Assembly: GCF_002846415.1 (NCBI RefSeq)
Contig: NZ_PJMX01000001.1
Coordinates: 5,518,001-5,582,000 of the forward strand
Reading direction: 5' to 3'
DNA: 64,000 bases
Source: Streptomyces sp. TLI_146
GTDB taxonomy: Bacteria; Actinomycetota; Actinomycetes; Streptomycetales; Streptomycetaceae
Part shown: positions 32,434-40,583 of the stretch, in pieces
Position numbering within the stretch: the stretch's first letter is position 1
Layout: every line of letters begins with the position of its first letter
Notes under the pieces: model-generated
What the model was told of the DNA's origin: nothing
The model's input: the letters and a program-made list of their open reading frames with translations, nothing else
Databases searched by the model: none
Position numbers and translations under genes: made by a program

Positions 32434-34080
32434 GTGATGTCGCAGTCCAGGAGTGCCGGCGGCGCCGACGGCGCCCGGGGTGACCGGACGGCCCGGATCG
32501 GCCGGGGCGCCCTGGTGGCACGCGTCGCCGTCGCGGCCGTGGCCGCCCTCGCGCTCACCGTGCTGGTCTGGCCCGAGGACGACACCCACGGCGGCCACGG
32601 CGGCCGCCTCGATCCGAAGCCCGGCGCCTCCTCCTCGCCCGCCCAGATCTACCCGCTCTCCTCGCCGCCCCGCACGATCCCCTCCGTACGGCAGCACGAG
32701 CCCGCCCGCGGACCCGGCTTCCGGCCCGTCGCGGCCACCCGTGTCGTCGTCCCCACCGGCAGCGAGGCGCTCGCGGACGAGGCCCAGCTGCTCGCGCAGG
32801 AGCTCGACAAGGAGTACGCGCAGGGCGCGGCGCCCCGGCCCGGGGACATCGAGCTCGCCCTGGACCCGAAGGCCAAGGCCACCCCCGAGTCGTACACGCT
32901 GACCGCCCGCGAGCGGACCGTGCGGATCACCGGCCCCGACGAGGCCGGGGTCTTCTACGGCACCCGCACCCTCAAGCAGGCGCTGCGCGACGGCGGGGTG
33001 ATGCCCGAGGGCGTCGTCGAGGACTGGCCCGACCGCCCGCAGCGCGGCCTCAACCTGGACATCGCCCGCAAGCCGTTCACGGCGGGCTGGATCGAGGCGC
33101 GGCTGCGCGAGATGGCCGACCTGAAGATGAACCAGCTCGGCCTGCACTTCTCCGACGACCAGGGCTTCCGGATCGAGTCCGCCTCGCACCCCGAGGTCGT
33201 CTCGCGCGACCACCTCAGCAAGCGCGAGGTCGAGCGGATCGTGGCGCTCGCCCGGCGGCTGCACATCGAGGTGGTCCCCGAGATCGACTCGCCGGGCCAC
33301 CTGGGCGCGGTGATCAAGGCCCACCCCGCGCTCGGGCTGCGCGGCACCACGGGCCGCGCCGTCCCGGGCGCCGTCGACATAGCGAACCCGGACGCGGCGC
33401 GGATCGTCGACGACCTGCTGCGCGAGTACGCGGACCTGTTCCCCGGCGCCTACTGGCACCTGGGCGGCGACGAGTACCTCGCCCTGATGGCCAAGAACCC
33501 CGAGGCCACCTACCCGGGCCTGGCCGCCGCCGCGCGCGCCAAGTACGGCCCCAAGGGCGATATAGCGGACCTGGCGACCGGCTGGCTGAACGACCGGGCG
33601 GCGGCGCTGCGCCCGTACGGCAAGAAGTTCAAGGCCTGGAACGACGGCTACTTCAAGGGCACCTCCGTCGCCCCCGACCCGGCCCGCGAGGTCGAGTACT
33701 GGACCGGCAAGGAGCTCGGCGCCCGCCCGCCGGAGGAGTACCTCGCCGAGGGCCGCAGGACGGTCAACCTCAACGACGAGTACCTGTACTACGTCCTGGG
33801 CGAGCCCAACGCCTTCAAGTACCCCACCGGGCGGCGCATCTACCAGGAGTGGACGCCGCTGGTGCTGCGCGGCACCAAGCCCGTCCCGGCCCGCTACTCC
33901 GACCAGGTGCTCGGCGCCCGGTTCGCCGTCTGGTGCGACCACGCCGACGCCCAGACCCAGGACCAGGTGGCCCGGGGCATCCGGATGCCGCTGCGCGCCA
34001 CCGCCCAGAAGCTGTGGGACCCGCGCACTCCGGCCGTGGACTGGGAGGAGTTCAAGGAGCTCGCCGACAAGCTGGGGTGA
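32434..34080 (+). CDS. Beta-N-acetylhexosaminidase (GH20), secreted or anchored
   Basis: 548 residues from GTG at 32434 (GGAGGA 6 nt upstream; ATG at 32437 also possible). One N-terminal membrane helix (about 30-48), a Ser/Pro linker, a GH20b-like domain, then the GH20 barrel. The catalytic pair is in HLGGDE (342-347), with DIARKPF and SDDQGFRIES as family landmarks. It removes terminal GlcNAc/GalNAc from chitin or cell-wall fragments by substrate-assisted catalysis. Not operonic with the next gene by spacing (54 bp), although on the same strand. Confidence 0.93.
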   Translation: MMSQSRSAGGADGARGDRTARIGRGALVARVAVAAVAALALTVLVWPEDDTHGGHGGRLDPKPGASSSPAQIYPLSSPPRTIPSVRQHEPARGPGFRPVAATRVVVPTGSEALADEAQLLAQELDKEYAQGAAPRPGDIELALDPKAKATPESYTLTARERTVRITGPDEAGVFYGTRTLKQALRDGGVMPEGVVEDWPDRPQRGLNLDIARKPFTAGWIEARLREMADLKMNQLGLHFSDDQGFRIESASHPEVVSRDHLSKREVERIVALARRLHIEVVPEIDSPGHLGAVIKAHPALGLRGTTGRAVPGAVDIANPDAARIVDDLLREYADLFPGAYWHLGGDEYLALMAKNPEATYPGLAAAARAKYGPKGDIADLATGWLNDRAAALRPYGKKFKAWNDGYFKGTSVAPDPAREVEYWTGKELGARPPEEYLAEGRRTVNLNDEYLYYVLGEPNAFKYPTGRRIYQEWTPLVLRGTKPVPARYSDQVLGARFAVWCDHADAQTQDQVARGIRMPLRATAQKLWDPRTPAVDWEEFKELADKLG

Positions 34081-34134
34081 GCCCCGTCCGGGCCCGGCTG
34101 TGACAATTCCGGCCGCCCGTGCGCAGAACAGACC

Positions 34135-34725
34135 ATGGGGGACGGGGGCCGGCGGCATGGCCGGATACGGGCCGACGACGCGGAGCTCGGCGCGGCCGTC
34201 GCACGGGCACAGCAGGGGGACGAGCGGGCCTTCGCGGTGGTCTACCGGCTGGTCCACCCGGGGCTGCTCGCCCAGATGCGGGCGCTGGTCGCCGCCGAGG
34301 CCGAGGACGTGGCGTCCGACGCGTGGCTGGAGATAGCCCGTGACCTGGCCCGCTTCCGTGGCGACGGGGCGGGCTTCCGGGGCTGGGCCGCGACCATCGC
34401 GCGCCACCGGGCCCTGGACCATCTGCGCCGGCAGAAGCGAAGACCGCGCACGGTCGGCCTTGACCAGGAGGCGCTCGAACTGCCGGGCGGCCAGGACACC
34501 GCCGAGGCGGCCCTGGAGTTCCTGTCGACCCGCTGGGCGCTCCAGCTGATCGCCACCCTGCCGCGCGAACAGGCCGAGGCGGTGCTGCTGCGGGTGGTGG
34601 CCGGGCTCGACGGCGTGGCGGCCGGGCGGATCCTCGGCAAGCGGCCCGGGTCCGTACGCACCTCGGCGCACCGGGGGCTGCGGCGGCTCGCGCAGGGGCT
34701 CGGGCAGCAGACGGACCGGCCGTGA
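34135..34725 (+). CDS. ECF sigma factor, paralogue 1
   Basis: 196 residues: region 2 (about 25-95, ending FRGWAATIARHRALDHLRRQ) and region 4 (about 130-190, with GRILGKRPGSVRTSAHRGLRRL). Strongly similar along its whole length to the sigma factor 280 bp downstream, so a tandem duplicate. Unlike that copy it has no adjacent anti-sigma-like gene and is followed by a terminator. No clear ribosome binding site at the ATG at 34135. Confidence 0.88.
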   Translation: MGDGGRRHGRIRADDAELGAAVARAQQGDERAFAVVYRLVHPGLLAQMRALVAAEAEDVASDAWLEIARDLARFRGDGAGFRGWAATIARHRALDHLRRQKRRPRTVGLDQEALELPGGQDTAEAALEFLSTRWALQLIATLPREQAEAVLLRVVAGLDGVAAGRILGKRPGSVRTSAHRGLRRLAQGLGQQTDRP

Positions 34726-34764
34726 GGGCGGGGCGCGCTCCCAGGAGCGCGGGGGAGCCGGCGC

Positions 34765-34818
34765 GGAAGGACGGCCGGGGCCGCCACCCCCCACAGGAGA
34801 GGCCCCGGCCGTCTTCCG
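34765..34818 (+). terminator. Terminator after sigma paralogue 1
   Basis: Stem ACGGCCGGGGCC (34771-34782) / GGCCCCGGCCGT (34801-34812), extended by GGAAG/CTTCC with one bulge. It separates the two sigma transcription units. Confidence 0.65.
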
Positions 34819-34869
34819 TCGGGGCCGTGTGGCGACCCCGTACTCCTCTCAGCGCCATGGCTGCGTTTT

Positions 34870-34891
34870 CTGTCACACCGCGCTGTGTCAG
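34870..34891. promoter_or_regulatory. Candidate operator upstream of sigma paralogue 2
   Basis: Near-perfect inverted repeat CTGTCACA - N6 - TGTGTCAG, about 110 bp before the sigma factor start, in an otherwise gene-free 276-bp gap. Regulator unknown. Confidence 0.35.
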
Positions 34892-35002
34892 TGAATTGTT
34901 GCGGGTTGTACAAGTAATGGACTTAACGGCCGCCCAGGCCGTAGCGTGCTCCTTCGCGCCGGTCGGCGCGGCAGCGATGACCGGCTGCGACACCAGGGCA
35001 GG

Positions 35003-35653
35003 GTGCAGGGAGTGCAGGGGGAAGACGCGGAGCTGACCGCCGCGATACTCGCGGCACAGGGCGGCGACGAGAGCGCGTTCCGTGCTGTGTACCGCGCGGT
35101 GCACCCACGGCTGCTGGGCTACACCCGCACGCTCGTGGGCGAGGCCGACGCGGAGGACGTGACGTCCGAGGCGTGGCTGCAGATAGCACGGGACATCGAG
35201 CGCTTCAAAGGCGACGCGGACCGGTTCCGCGGCTGGGCCGCCACCATCGCCCGCAACCGGGCCCTGGACCACATCCGGATGCGCGGCCGCCGTCCCGCCG
35301 TGGGCGGCGACGAGACCGAGCTGACCGGCCGCCCCGCCGACTCGGACACCGCGGGCGAGGCGATGGAGTCCCTCGCCACCGGACGTACGATGGCGCTCAT
35401 CGCGCAGCTCCCGCAGGACCAGGCCGAGGCCGTGGTGCTGCGGGTGGTGGTCGGGCTCGACGCCAAGAGCGCGGCCGAGACCCTGGGCAAGCGGCCCGGC
35501 GCGGTGCGCACGGCCGCGCACCGCGGCCTCAAGCGGCTGGCCGAACTGCTGGGTACGGAGAGCGCCCCGGCGGATCTCGGCGGTGTGCCGCCGCAACGGA
35601 ACCGGTCGTGCGGTGTGACGCAATCGGGCGCGCCGACGCAGAAGGACATGTGA
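35003..35653 (+). CDS. ECF sigma factor, paralogue 2
   Basis: 216 residues from a GTG at 35003 (GTG at 35012 also possible). Regions 2 and 4 match paralogue 1 closely: RFRGWAATIARNRALDHIR and TLGKRPGAVRTAAHRGLKRL. A short C-terminal tail follows region 4. The stop overlaps the ATG of the membrane protein downstream by 1 nt (TGATG), so sigma factor and probable regulator are translated together. Confidence 0.9.
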   Translation: MQGVQGEDAELTAAILAAQGGDESAFRAVYRAVHPRLLGYTRTLVGEADAEDVTSEAWLQIARDIERFKGDADRFRGWAATIARNRALDHIRMRGRRPAVGGDETELTGRPADSDTAGEAMESLATGRTMALIAQLPQDQAEAVVLRVVVGLDAKSAAETLGKRPGAVRTAAHRGLKRLAELLGTESAPADLGGVPPQRNRSCGVTQSGAPTQKDM

Positions 35654-36804
35654 TGGCCGACGAGCGCCACGAATGGCTGGACGAGGACGTCGCGGAGCGG
35701 CTGCTGCGCGGCGAGAACGTCGTTCCCGCCGACGACCGCGCCCGCGAGCAGGCCGAGCGGCTCTCCGCCGTGCTGCGCGCGCTGGCCGGTCCCGACGTAC
35801 GGCAGACCATCGACGCCGCGGCCCCGGCCGCCCGCGAACTGCCGGGCGAGGCGGCGGCGCTGGCCGCCTTCCGCAGCGCCCGCGCCGAGGCGGGTGCCCC
35901 TTCCGGTGCCCGCGCCGACACCGTCGTACGGGTCGGACGCGCGCCCCGTGGCATCCGCGCGCCCCGACGGCTGCGGCCGGTCCGTTTCGGCCTGGCCGCG
36001 GCGCTCGCCGGGTGCGCCCTGGGCGGCGTCGCCATGGCCGCCGGGACCGGAGTGCTGCCGGGGCTCGGCACCGCGGGCCCCGGCCCCGAGTCGTCCGTGT
36101 CGGCCGCCGCGACCCCGGAGCCGATCGCCTCGCAGTCGCCGTCCGCGCGCACCGGCGCCCCCGCCACCCCGAAGTCGCCCACGCCGGGCCGCACTCCGTC
36201 GGGCGAGGCCACCGCCGGGGGCGCCACCACGCCGGGATCCGGCGGGACCCCGAAGGCGACGCCCAGCCCGGCGGCCCCGACCGAGGGGCCGAAGAACGAC
36301 TGGGCTTCCAAGAAGGTCGAGTACTGCCGCGACTTCCGTTCGGGACGCCTCGACCAGAACCGTCGACAACGGCTGGAAATCGCCGCTCTGGGCGCCGAGC
36401 GCGTGAAGCAGTTCTGCGACGCCGTGATCGCGGAGGCCGACCGGGGCGGCAAGGGCGGCTCCGGTGGCAAGGGCGACTCGGGCGGCCGGGGCGGCTCCGG
36501 CGACGACAAGGGGGACGGCCATGGACGCCCCGGCGGCACGGGCGGCCGTGACGGCTCGGTCCTGAAGCTGCCCAGCGTCAGCTGGTCGACGCCGCCCGCG
36601 AGCGGCTCACCTGCGCTCCCCGGTCTGCCGGGCGTCCCGGGCACCGGCGACGCCGACCAGAGCGGCGCGACCCGGCCGCCCGCCGTGCCGGTCGTCCCGC
36701 CGGCCTCCCGCGCGCTCCCGGCGCCGCGCCCGCTCGCGCTGCTCGGCGCGGCCGTGACAGGCGCCGACCAGCGGCTCGCACACCGGCTCGACCGACTGGT
36801 GTGA
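35653..36804 (+). CDS. Membrane partner of the ECF sigma factor (anti-sigma-like)
   Basis: 383 residues. A cytoplasmic helical N-terminus (1-110), one membrane segment (about 114-135), a long Pro/Thr/Ser linker (about 140-215), a small Cys-containing domain (YCRDF...QFC, about 225-265), a Gly/Ser-rich spacer and a Pro-rich C-terminus. No zinc anti-sigma motif is visible. Translational coupling to the sigma gene is the main evidence that it regulates that factor. The ectodomain may sense a wall signal. Confidence 0.75.
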   Translation: MADERHEWLDEDVAERLLRGENVVPADDRAREQAERLSAVLRALAGPDVRQTIDAAAPAARELPGEAAALAAFRSARAEAGAPSGARADTVVRVGRAPRGIRAPRRLRPVRFGLAAALAGCALGGVAMAAGTGVLPGLGTAGPGPESSVSAAATPEPIASQSPSARTGAPATPKSPTPGRTPSGEATAGGATTPGSGGTPKATPSPAAPTEGPKNDWASKKVEYCRDFRSGRLDQNRRQRLEIAALGAERVKQFCDAVIAEADRGGKGGSGGKGDSGGRGGSGDDKGDGHGRPGGTGGRDGSVLKLPSVSWSTPPASGSPALPGLPGVPGTGDADQSGATRPPAVPVVPPASRALPAPRPLALLGAAVTGADQRLAHRLDRLV

Positions 36805-36901
36805 CACTTTTCGGCCCGCCGACGCAGTAGGAAGTGAGCCGACTGGTCATCGGCGGCGCAGTGAGCCCGGGCTCCCCCCGTACCCAGGGCTCGGCGCGAA
36901 T

Positions 36902-36940
36902 GGCGCGGGCGGGAGACGTTCCCCCGATCCCGCCCGCGCC
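36902..36940. terminator. Bidirectional terminator between convergent genes
   Basis: Perfect 12-bp stem GGCGCGGGCGGG (36902-36913) / CCCGCCCGCGCC (36929-36940) with a 15-nt loop, between the sigma-partner gene and the L,D-transpeptidase gene. Confidence 0.7.
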
Positions 36941-36981
36941 CTCTCTTCTCCGGCCGGGCCGCTACGGGCCCGGTGTCCGGA

Positions 36982-37869
36982 TCACCAGTAGATGACGACC
37001 TTGTCGTTGACCTTCACCTGGTCGAAGAGCTTGGCGAGCTTGGCCTTGTCGCGCACGTTCACACAGCCGTGCGAGGCGCCCGCGTAGCCGCGCTTGGCGA
37101 AGTCCGACGAGTAGTGCACGGCCTGGCCACCGCTGAAGAACATCGCGTACGGCATGGGCGTGTGGTAGATCGACGAGACGTGGTTCTTGCTCTTCAGGAA
37201 GACCTTGAAGGTGCCTTCGCGGGTCGGCGTGTACTGCGAGCCGAACCGCACGTCCATCGACGACAGGACCTTGCCGTTCACCACCCAGTTCAGCGTGCGG
37301 GTGGTCTTGCTGATGCACAGCACGCGGCCGGTCATACAGCGCTTGTCCAGCTTGGTCTTCGGCTTGTTGACGGCCTTCCCGGCGAGCTCGTCGCGGGTCG
37401 GCTTGCTCGTCATGTCCGCCAGCCGCTGCCAGGTGGCGGTGTCGGCGGAGCCGGTGGTGGGCAGCCCGCGCTTGCTCTGGAAGCCCTTGACGGCGGCGAC
37501 GGTGACGCTGCCGTACGTACCCGTCGGCGTGTCGTCGAACCAGCCGACCTGGGCGAGGCGGGCCTGGAGCTCCTGGACCCGCGCGCCCTTGGCGCCGGTC
37601 GCCATGAGGATCTTGGGGGCGGGCTTGGCGGCGGCGGACGGGGCGGACGCGGGGTCGGCCTCGGTGGCGCCGTCGGCGGTGCTGCCGTCGGCCTGGTTGT
37701 CGTTCGCGGTGCCCGTCGACGGCGCCGTGGACGGCGCTGCCGCCGCCGGCTTCTGGTCGGCGGCCCCCGACGCCTTGTCCGACTGGGCCCCGCACGCGGC
37801 CGTGACGGTCAGCACGGTCGCCGCGGCGAGCGTCCTGGCTATGACAGTGGTGAGATGGATCCGGCGCAT
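36982..37869 (-). CDS. L,D-transpeptidase lipoprotein with peptidoglycan-binding domain
   Basis: 295 residues from ATG 37869 (GGGGGG ribosome binding site). Lipoprotein signal with TAACG, lipidated Cys26; an Ala/Pro/Thr linker; a PG_binding_1 domain (about 88-145); then a YkuD catalytic domain with SHGCVNVR (catalytic Cys269, His267) at the C-terminus. It forms 3-3 crosslinks in peptidoglycan or attaches proteins to it, which matters in apical growth and under beta-lactams. Divergent from the mutase gene. Confidence 0.93.
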   Translation of the reverse strand: MRRIHLTTVIARTLAAATVLTVTAACGAQSDKASGAADQKPAAAAPSTAPSTGTANDNQADGSTADGATEADPASAPSAAAKPAPKILMATGAKGARVQELQARLAQVGWFDDTPTGTYGSVTVAAVKGFQSKRGLPTTGSADTATWQRLADMTSKPTRDELAGKAVNKPKTKLDKRCMTGRVLCISKTTRTLNWVVNGKVLSSMDVRFGSQYTPTREGTFKVFLKSKNHVSSIYHTPMPYAMFFSGGQAVHYSSDFAKRGYAGASHGCVNVRDKAKLAKLFDQVKVNDKVVIYW

Positions 37870-37963
37870 CGTCGCCCCCCTGATGATTCCCTCTGGTTGA
37901 CCCCAGAGACTGTTTCCCGGCCCGAACGGTTGCAAAAGCCGTCGAGGAAGCGAGGCGGAAAAC

Positions 37964-39565
37964 ATGGCGCGCGAGTCGGACGGTGCCCGGCGCACCGAGA
38001 GCGGTCTGCCCCTCGACCCGGTGTACGGGCCGGACGCCCTGGCCGGGTGGGACCCGGCCCGGCAGCTGGGTGAGCCGGGCGCGTACCCGTTCACCAGGGG
38101 CGTCTACCCGACGATGTACACGACACGCCCCTGGACGATGCGCCAGTACGCCGGGTTCGGCACGGCGGCCGAGTCCAACGCCCGCTACCAGCAGCTGATC
38201 GCCAACGGCACCACGGGTCTGTCGGTCGCCTTCGACCTGCCCACCCAGATGGGCCACGACAGCGACGCGCCGCTGGCGCACGGCGAGGTCGGCAAGGTCG
38301 GGGTGGCCGTCGACTCCGTCGAGGACATGCGGGTCCTGTTCGACGGGATCCCGCTGGGCGAGGTCTCGACGTCGATGACGATCAACGCGCCCGCGGCGCT
38401 GCTGCTCCTGATGTACCAGCTGGTCGCCGAGGAACAGGGCGTCCCGGCGGGCGAGCTGACGGGGACGGTCCAGAACGACGTGCTCAAGGAGTACATCGCC
38501 CGGGGCACCTACATCTTCCCGCCCAAGCCGTCGCTGCGGCTGGTCGCGGACGTCTTCCGGTACTGCCGGGCCGAGATGCCGAAGTGGAACACGATCTCGA
38601 TCTCCGGCTACCACATGGCCGAGGCGGGCGCCTCGCCCGCGCAGGAGATCGCGTTCACGCTGGCCGACGGCATCGAGTACGTCCGCACGGCGGTCGCGGC
38701 CGGGATGGACGTGGACGACTTCGCACCGCGCCTGTCGTTCTTCTTCGTCTCCCGTACGACGCTGCTTGAGGAGGTCGCCAAGTTCCGGGCGGCGCGGCGG
38801 ATCTGGGCGCGGGTGATGCGGGAGGAGTTCGGCGCGAAGGACCCCAAGTCGTGGATGCTGCGCTTCCACACCCAGACGGCCGGGGTGCAGCTGACCGCCC
38901 AGCAGCCCGAGGTGAACCTGGTCCGGGTCGCCGTGCAGGGCCTGGCGGCGGTGTTCGGCGGCACGCAGTCGCTGCACACGAACTCCTTCGACGAGGCGAT
39001 CGCGCTGCCCACGGACAAGAGCGCGCGCCTGGCCCTGCGTACGCAGCAGGTCCTCGCGTACGAGACGGACGTGACGGCCACGGTCGACCCGTTCGCGGGG
39101 TCGTACGTCGTCGAGTCCATGACGGATGCGGTGGAGGCGGAGGTGCTCGCGCTGATGCGGCGGGTCGAGGACCTGGGCGGAGCGGTGGCCGCGATCGAGC
39201 ACGGCTTCCAGAAGGCCGAGATCGAGCGGTCGGCGTACCGGATCGCTCAGGAGACGGACAGCGGGGAGCGGGTGGTGGTGGGGGTCAACCGGTTCCGGCT
39301 GGAGGCGGAGGAGGCGTACGAGCCGCTGCGGGTGGATCCGGCGATCGAGGCCCGGCAGGCGGCGCGGCTCGCCCGGCTGCGGGCCGAGCGCGACGGTGCG
39401 GCGGTCGCCTCGGCGCTGGCCGCGCTGCGGGCCGCGGCGGCGTCGTCCCAGGAGAACGTCCTGTACCCGATGAAGGCCGCGCTGGCCGCTCGCGCGACGG
39501 TGGGGGAGGTGTGCGGGGCGCTCCGCGAGGTGTGGGGGAGCTATGTCCCGCAGGAGGCGTTCTGA
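37964..39565 (+). CDS. Methylmalonyl-CoA mutase-type catalytic subunit without B12 domain
   Basis: 533 residues: only the substrate-binding TIM barrel of the acyl-CoA mutases. Specificity residues are of methylmalonyl-CoA mutase type: Tyr62 in RQYAGFG (Phe in isobutyryl-CoA mutase, Ile in 2-hydroxyisobutyryl-CoA mutase) and Arg192 in PSLRL (Gln in isobutyryl-CoA mutase). The catalytic His217 is in SGYHMAEAGA. The cobalamin-binding domain must come from a separate small subunit, which is not in the window. GAGGCGGA precedes the ATG. Confidence 0.85.
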   Translation: MARESDGARRTESGLPLDPVYGPDALAGWDPARQLGEPGAYPFTRGVYPTMYTTRPWTMRQYAGFGTAAESNARYQQLIANGTTGLSVAFDLPTQMGHDSDAPLAHGEVGKVGVAVDSVEDMRVLFDGIPLGEVSTSMTINAPAALLLLMYQLVAEEQGVPAGELTGTVQNDVLKEYIARGTYIFPPKPSLRLVADVFRYCRAEMPKWNTISISGYHMAEAGASPAQEIAFTLADGIEYVRTAVAAGMDVDDFAPRLSFFFVSRTTLLEEVAKFRAARRIWARVMREEFGAKDPKSWMLRFHTQTAGVQLTAQQPEVNLVRVAVQGLAAVFGGTQSLHTNSFDEAIALPTDKSARLALRTQQVLAYETDVTATVDPFAGSYVVESMTDAVEAEVLALMRRVEDLGGAVAAIEHGFQKAEIERSAYRIAQETDSGERVVVGVNRFRLEAEEAYEPLRVDPAIEARQAARLARLRAERDGAAVASALAALRAAAASSQENVLYPMKAALAARATVGEVCGALREVWGSYVPQEAF

Positions 39566-39892
39566 GGTCACGGGGTGCGTGCTGCTCGCGCCCCTGGGCG
39601 GTTCGTCGTCCGCGGGCCGGTGGGGGCTGGTCGCGCAGTTTCAGGCCCGGTCTTTGTCTGCGGCCCGGTGGCGGGTTGCTCGCGCCGTTCCCCGCGCCCC
39701 TGAAAACCCTCGTTCGTGTGCGGACCGTAGATGGCTGGTCGCGCAGTTCCCCGCGCCCCTGAAGGCCTGTGGCTGAGCTGGGTTCTCCGGCTGCGGCCGA
39801 CTACCTAAGGGGCGCGGGGAACTGCGCGACCAGCCACCCACCGGGCCGCAGACAAAGACCGGGCCCAACGGCGGGCGCAGCCGGGATGGGGG
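39566..39892. repeat. Convergent gap with dispersed palindromic repeats
   Basis: 327 bp without a gene. It contains forward copies of the dispersed element at 39678-39701 and 39737-39760, an inverted copy at 39808-39831 and a truncated forward copy at about 39629-39640, each flanked by the GTCTGCGG-like segment or its complement. The forward/inverted pair can form a long stem between the convergent mutase and TetR genes. Confidence 0.7.
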
Positions 39893-40525
39893 TCAGACGC
39901 TACCCCCGTACACCACCTCGATCCCCGCGATCACCACCCGCAACCCCGCCTCGTACCGCCCCTCGTACCCCCCGAACAGCAACGGCCCCGCCGCCGCGGC
40001 CAGCGGGAAGTCGCCCAGCCGGACCGCGCGGGCGTCGATGTCCATGGGCTCGGGGCCCATTCCCTGTTCCTCGGCCACGAAGCCCATCGTGTAGGCGTAC
40101 GCGGTCGTCCCGGCCAGCACCGCGTCGCCCGGGCCGATGCCCGCCGCGCCCATCGCGGTCAGCAGCGCCTCCAGCGACCGGGCGTGGTCGGTGCCGGTGA
40201 AGCGCGCGCCCCCGTACACCTTCGCCCCGTCGCGGTAGCTCAGCAGCATGGACCGCAACGCCCGGTTGAAGGCGGCCAGTTGGTCCTGCCAGGGCGCGTC
40301 GGGGGTCATGCCGGGGACGCCGTCCGCCGCCATGCGGCGGTACATCACCGTCGCCATCTCGTCGAGCAGCGCCTGCTTGTTCTTGAAGTGCCAGTAGAGC
40401 GCGGGCGCCTGGACCTTCAGCTCCTTGGCGATCGCCCGGAGGGTGAGCCCGTCCAGGCCCACCTCGTTCAGGAGCCGCAGCGCGGTGTCGGTGACCTGTG
40501 CGCGGTCGATTCTCGTCGTAGCCAC
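39893..40525 (-). CDS. TetR-family regulator (TetR_C-type)
   Basis: 210 residues. Helix-turn-helix about 15-55 (LTLRAIAKELKVQAPALYWHF), with a ligand domain like that of tetracycline repressors. GTG start at 40525; TAAATT (complement of 40532-40537) lies 6 nt upstream, so the message is probably leaderless. Divergent from an FAD monooxygenase gene with perfect palindromes between and over the starts, so it very likely represses that gene and itself. Confidence 0.92.
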   Translation of the reverse strand: MATTRIDRAQVTDTALRLLNEVGLDGLTLRAIAKELKVQAPALYWHFKNKQALLDEMATVMYRRMAADGVPGMTPDAPWQDQLAAFNRALRSMLLSYRDGAKVYGGARFTGTDHARSLEALLTAMGAAGIGPGDAVLAGTTAYAYTMGFVAEEQGMGPEPMDIDARAVRLGDFPLAAAAGPLLFGGYEGRYEAGLRVVIAGIEVVYGGSV

Positions 40526-40526
40526 C

Positions 40527-40583
40527 TTGACAATTTAACACTGTTAAGCGGATGCTTCCGGCATGGCACTTAACAACGTTAAG
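40527..40583. promoter_or_regulatory. Divergent TetR/monooxygenase promoter with two operators
   Basis: Plus-strand promoter TTGACA (40527-40532), 18-nt spacer, GATGCT (40551-40556), 6 nt before the monooxygenase ATG. Palindrome 1, TTAACA-C-TGTTAA (40535-40547), lies in the spacer and over the TetR -10. Palindrome 2, CTTAAC-AAC-GTTAAG (40569-40583), lies inside the first codons of the monooxygenase gene. Both share the half-site TTAAC. Confidence 0.65.

Noticed and set aside
34926..34975. Possible tRNA-like or small RNA signal in the gap before sigma paralogue 2
   Set aside because: No T-arm GGTTCRA sequence, anticodon arm or CCA end can be laid out; only a palindrome and a terminator are supported.
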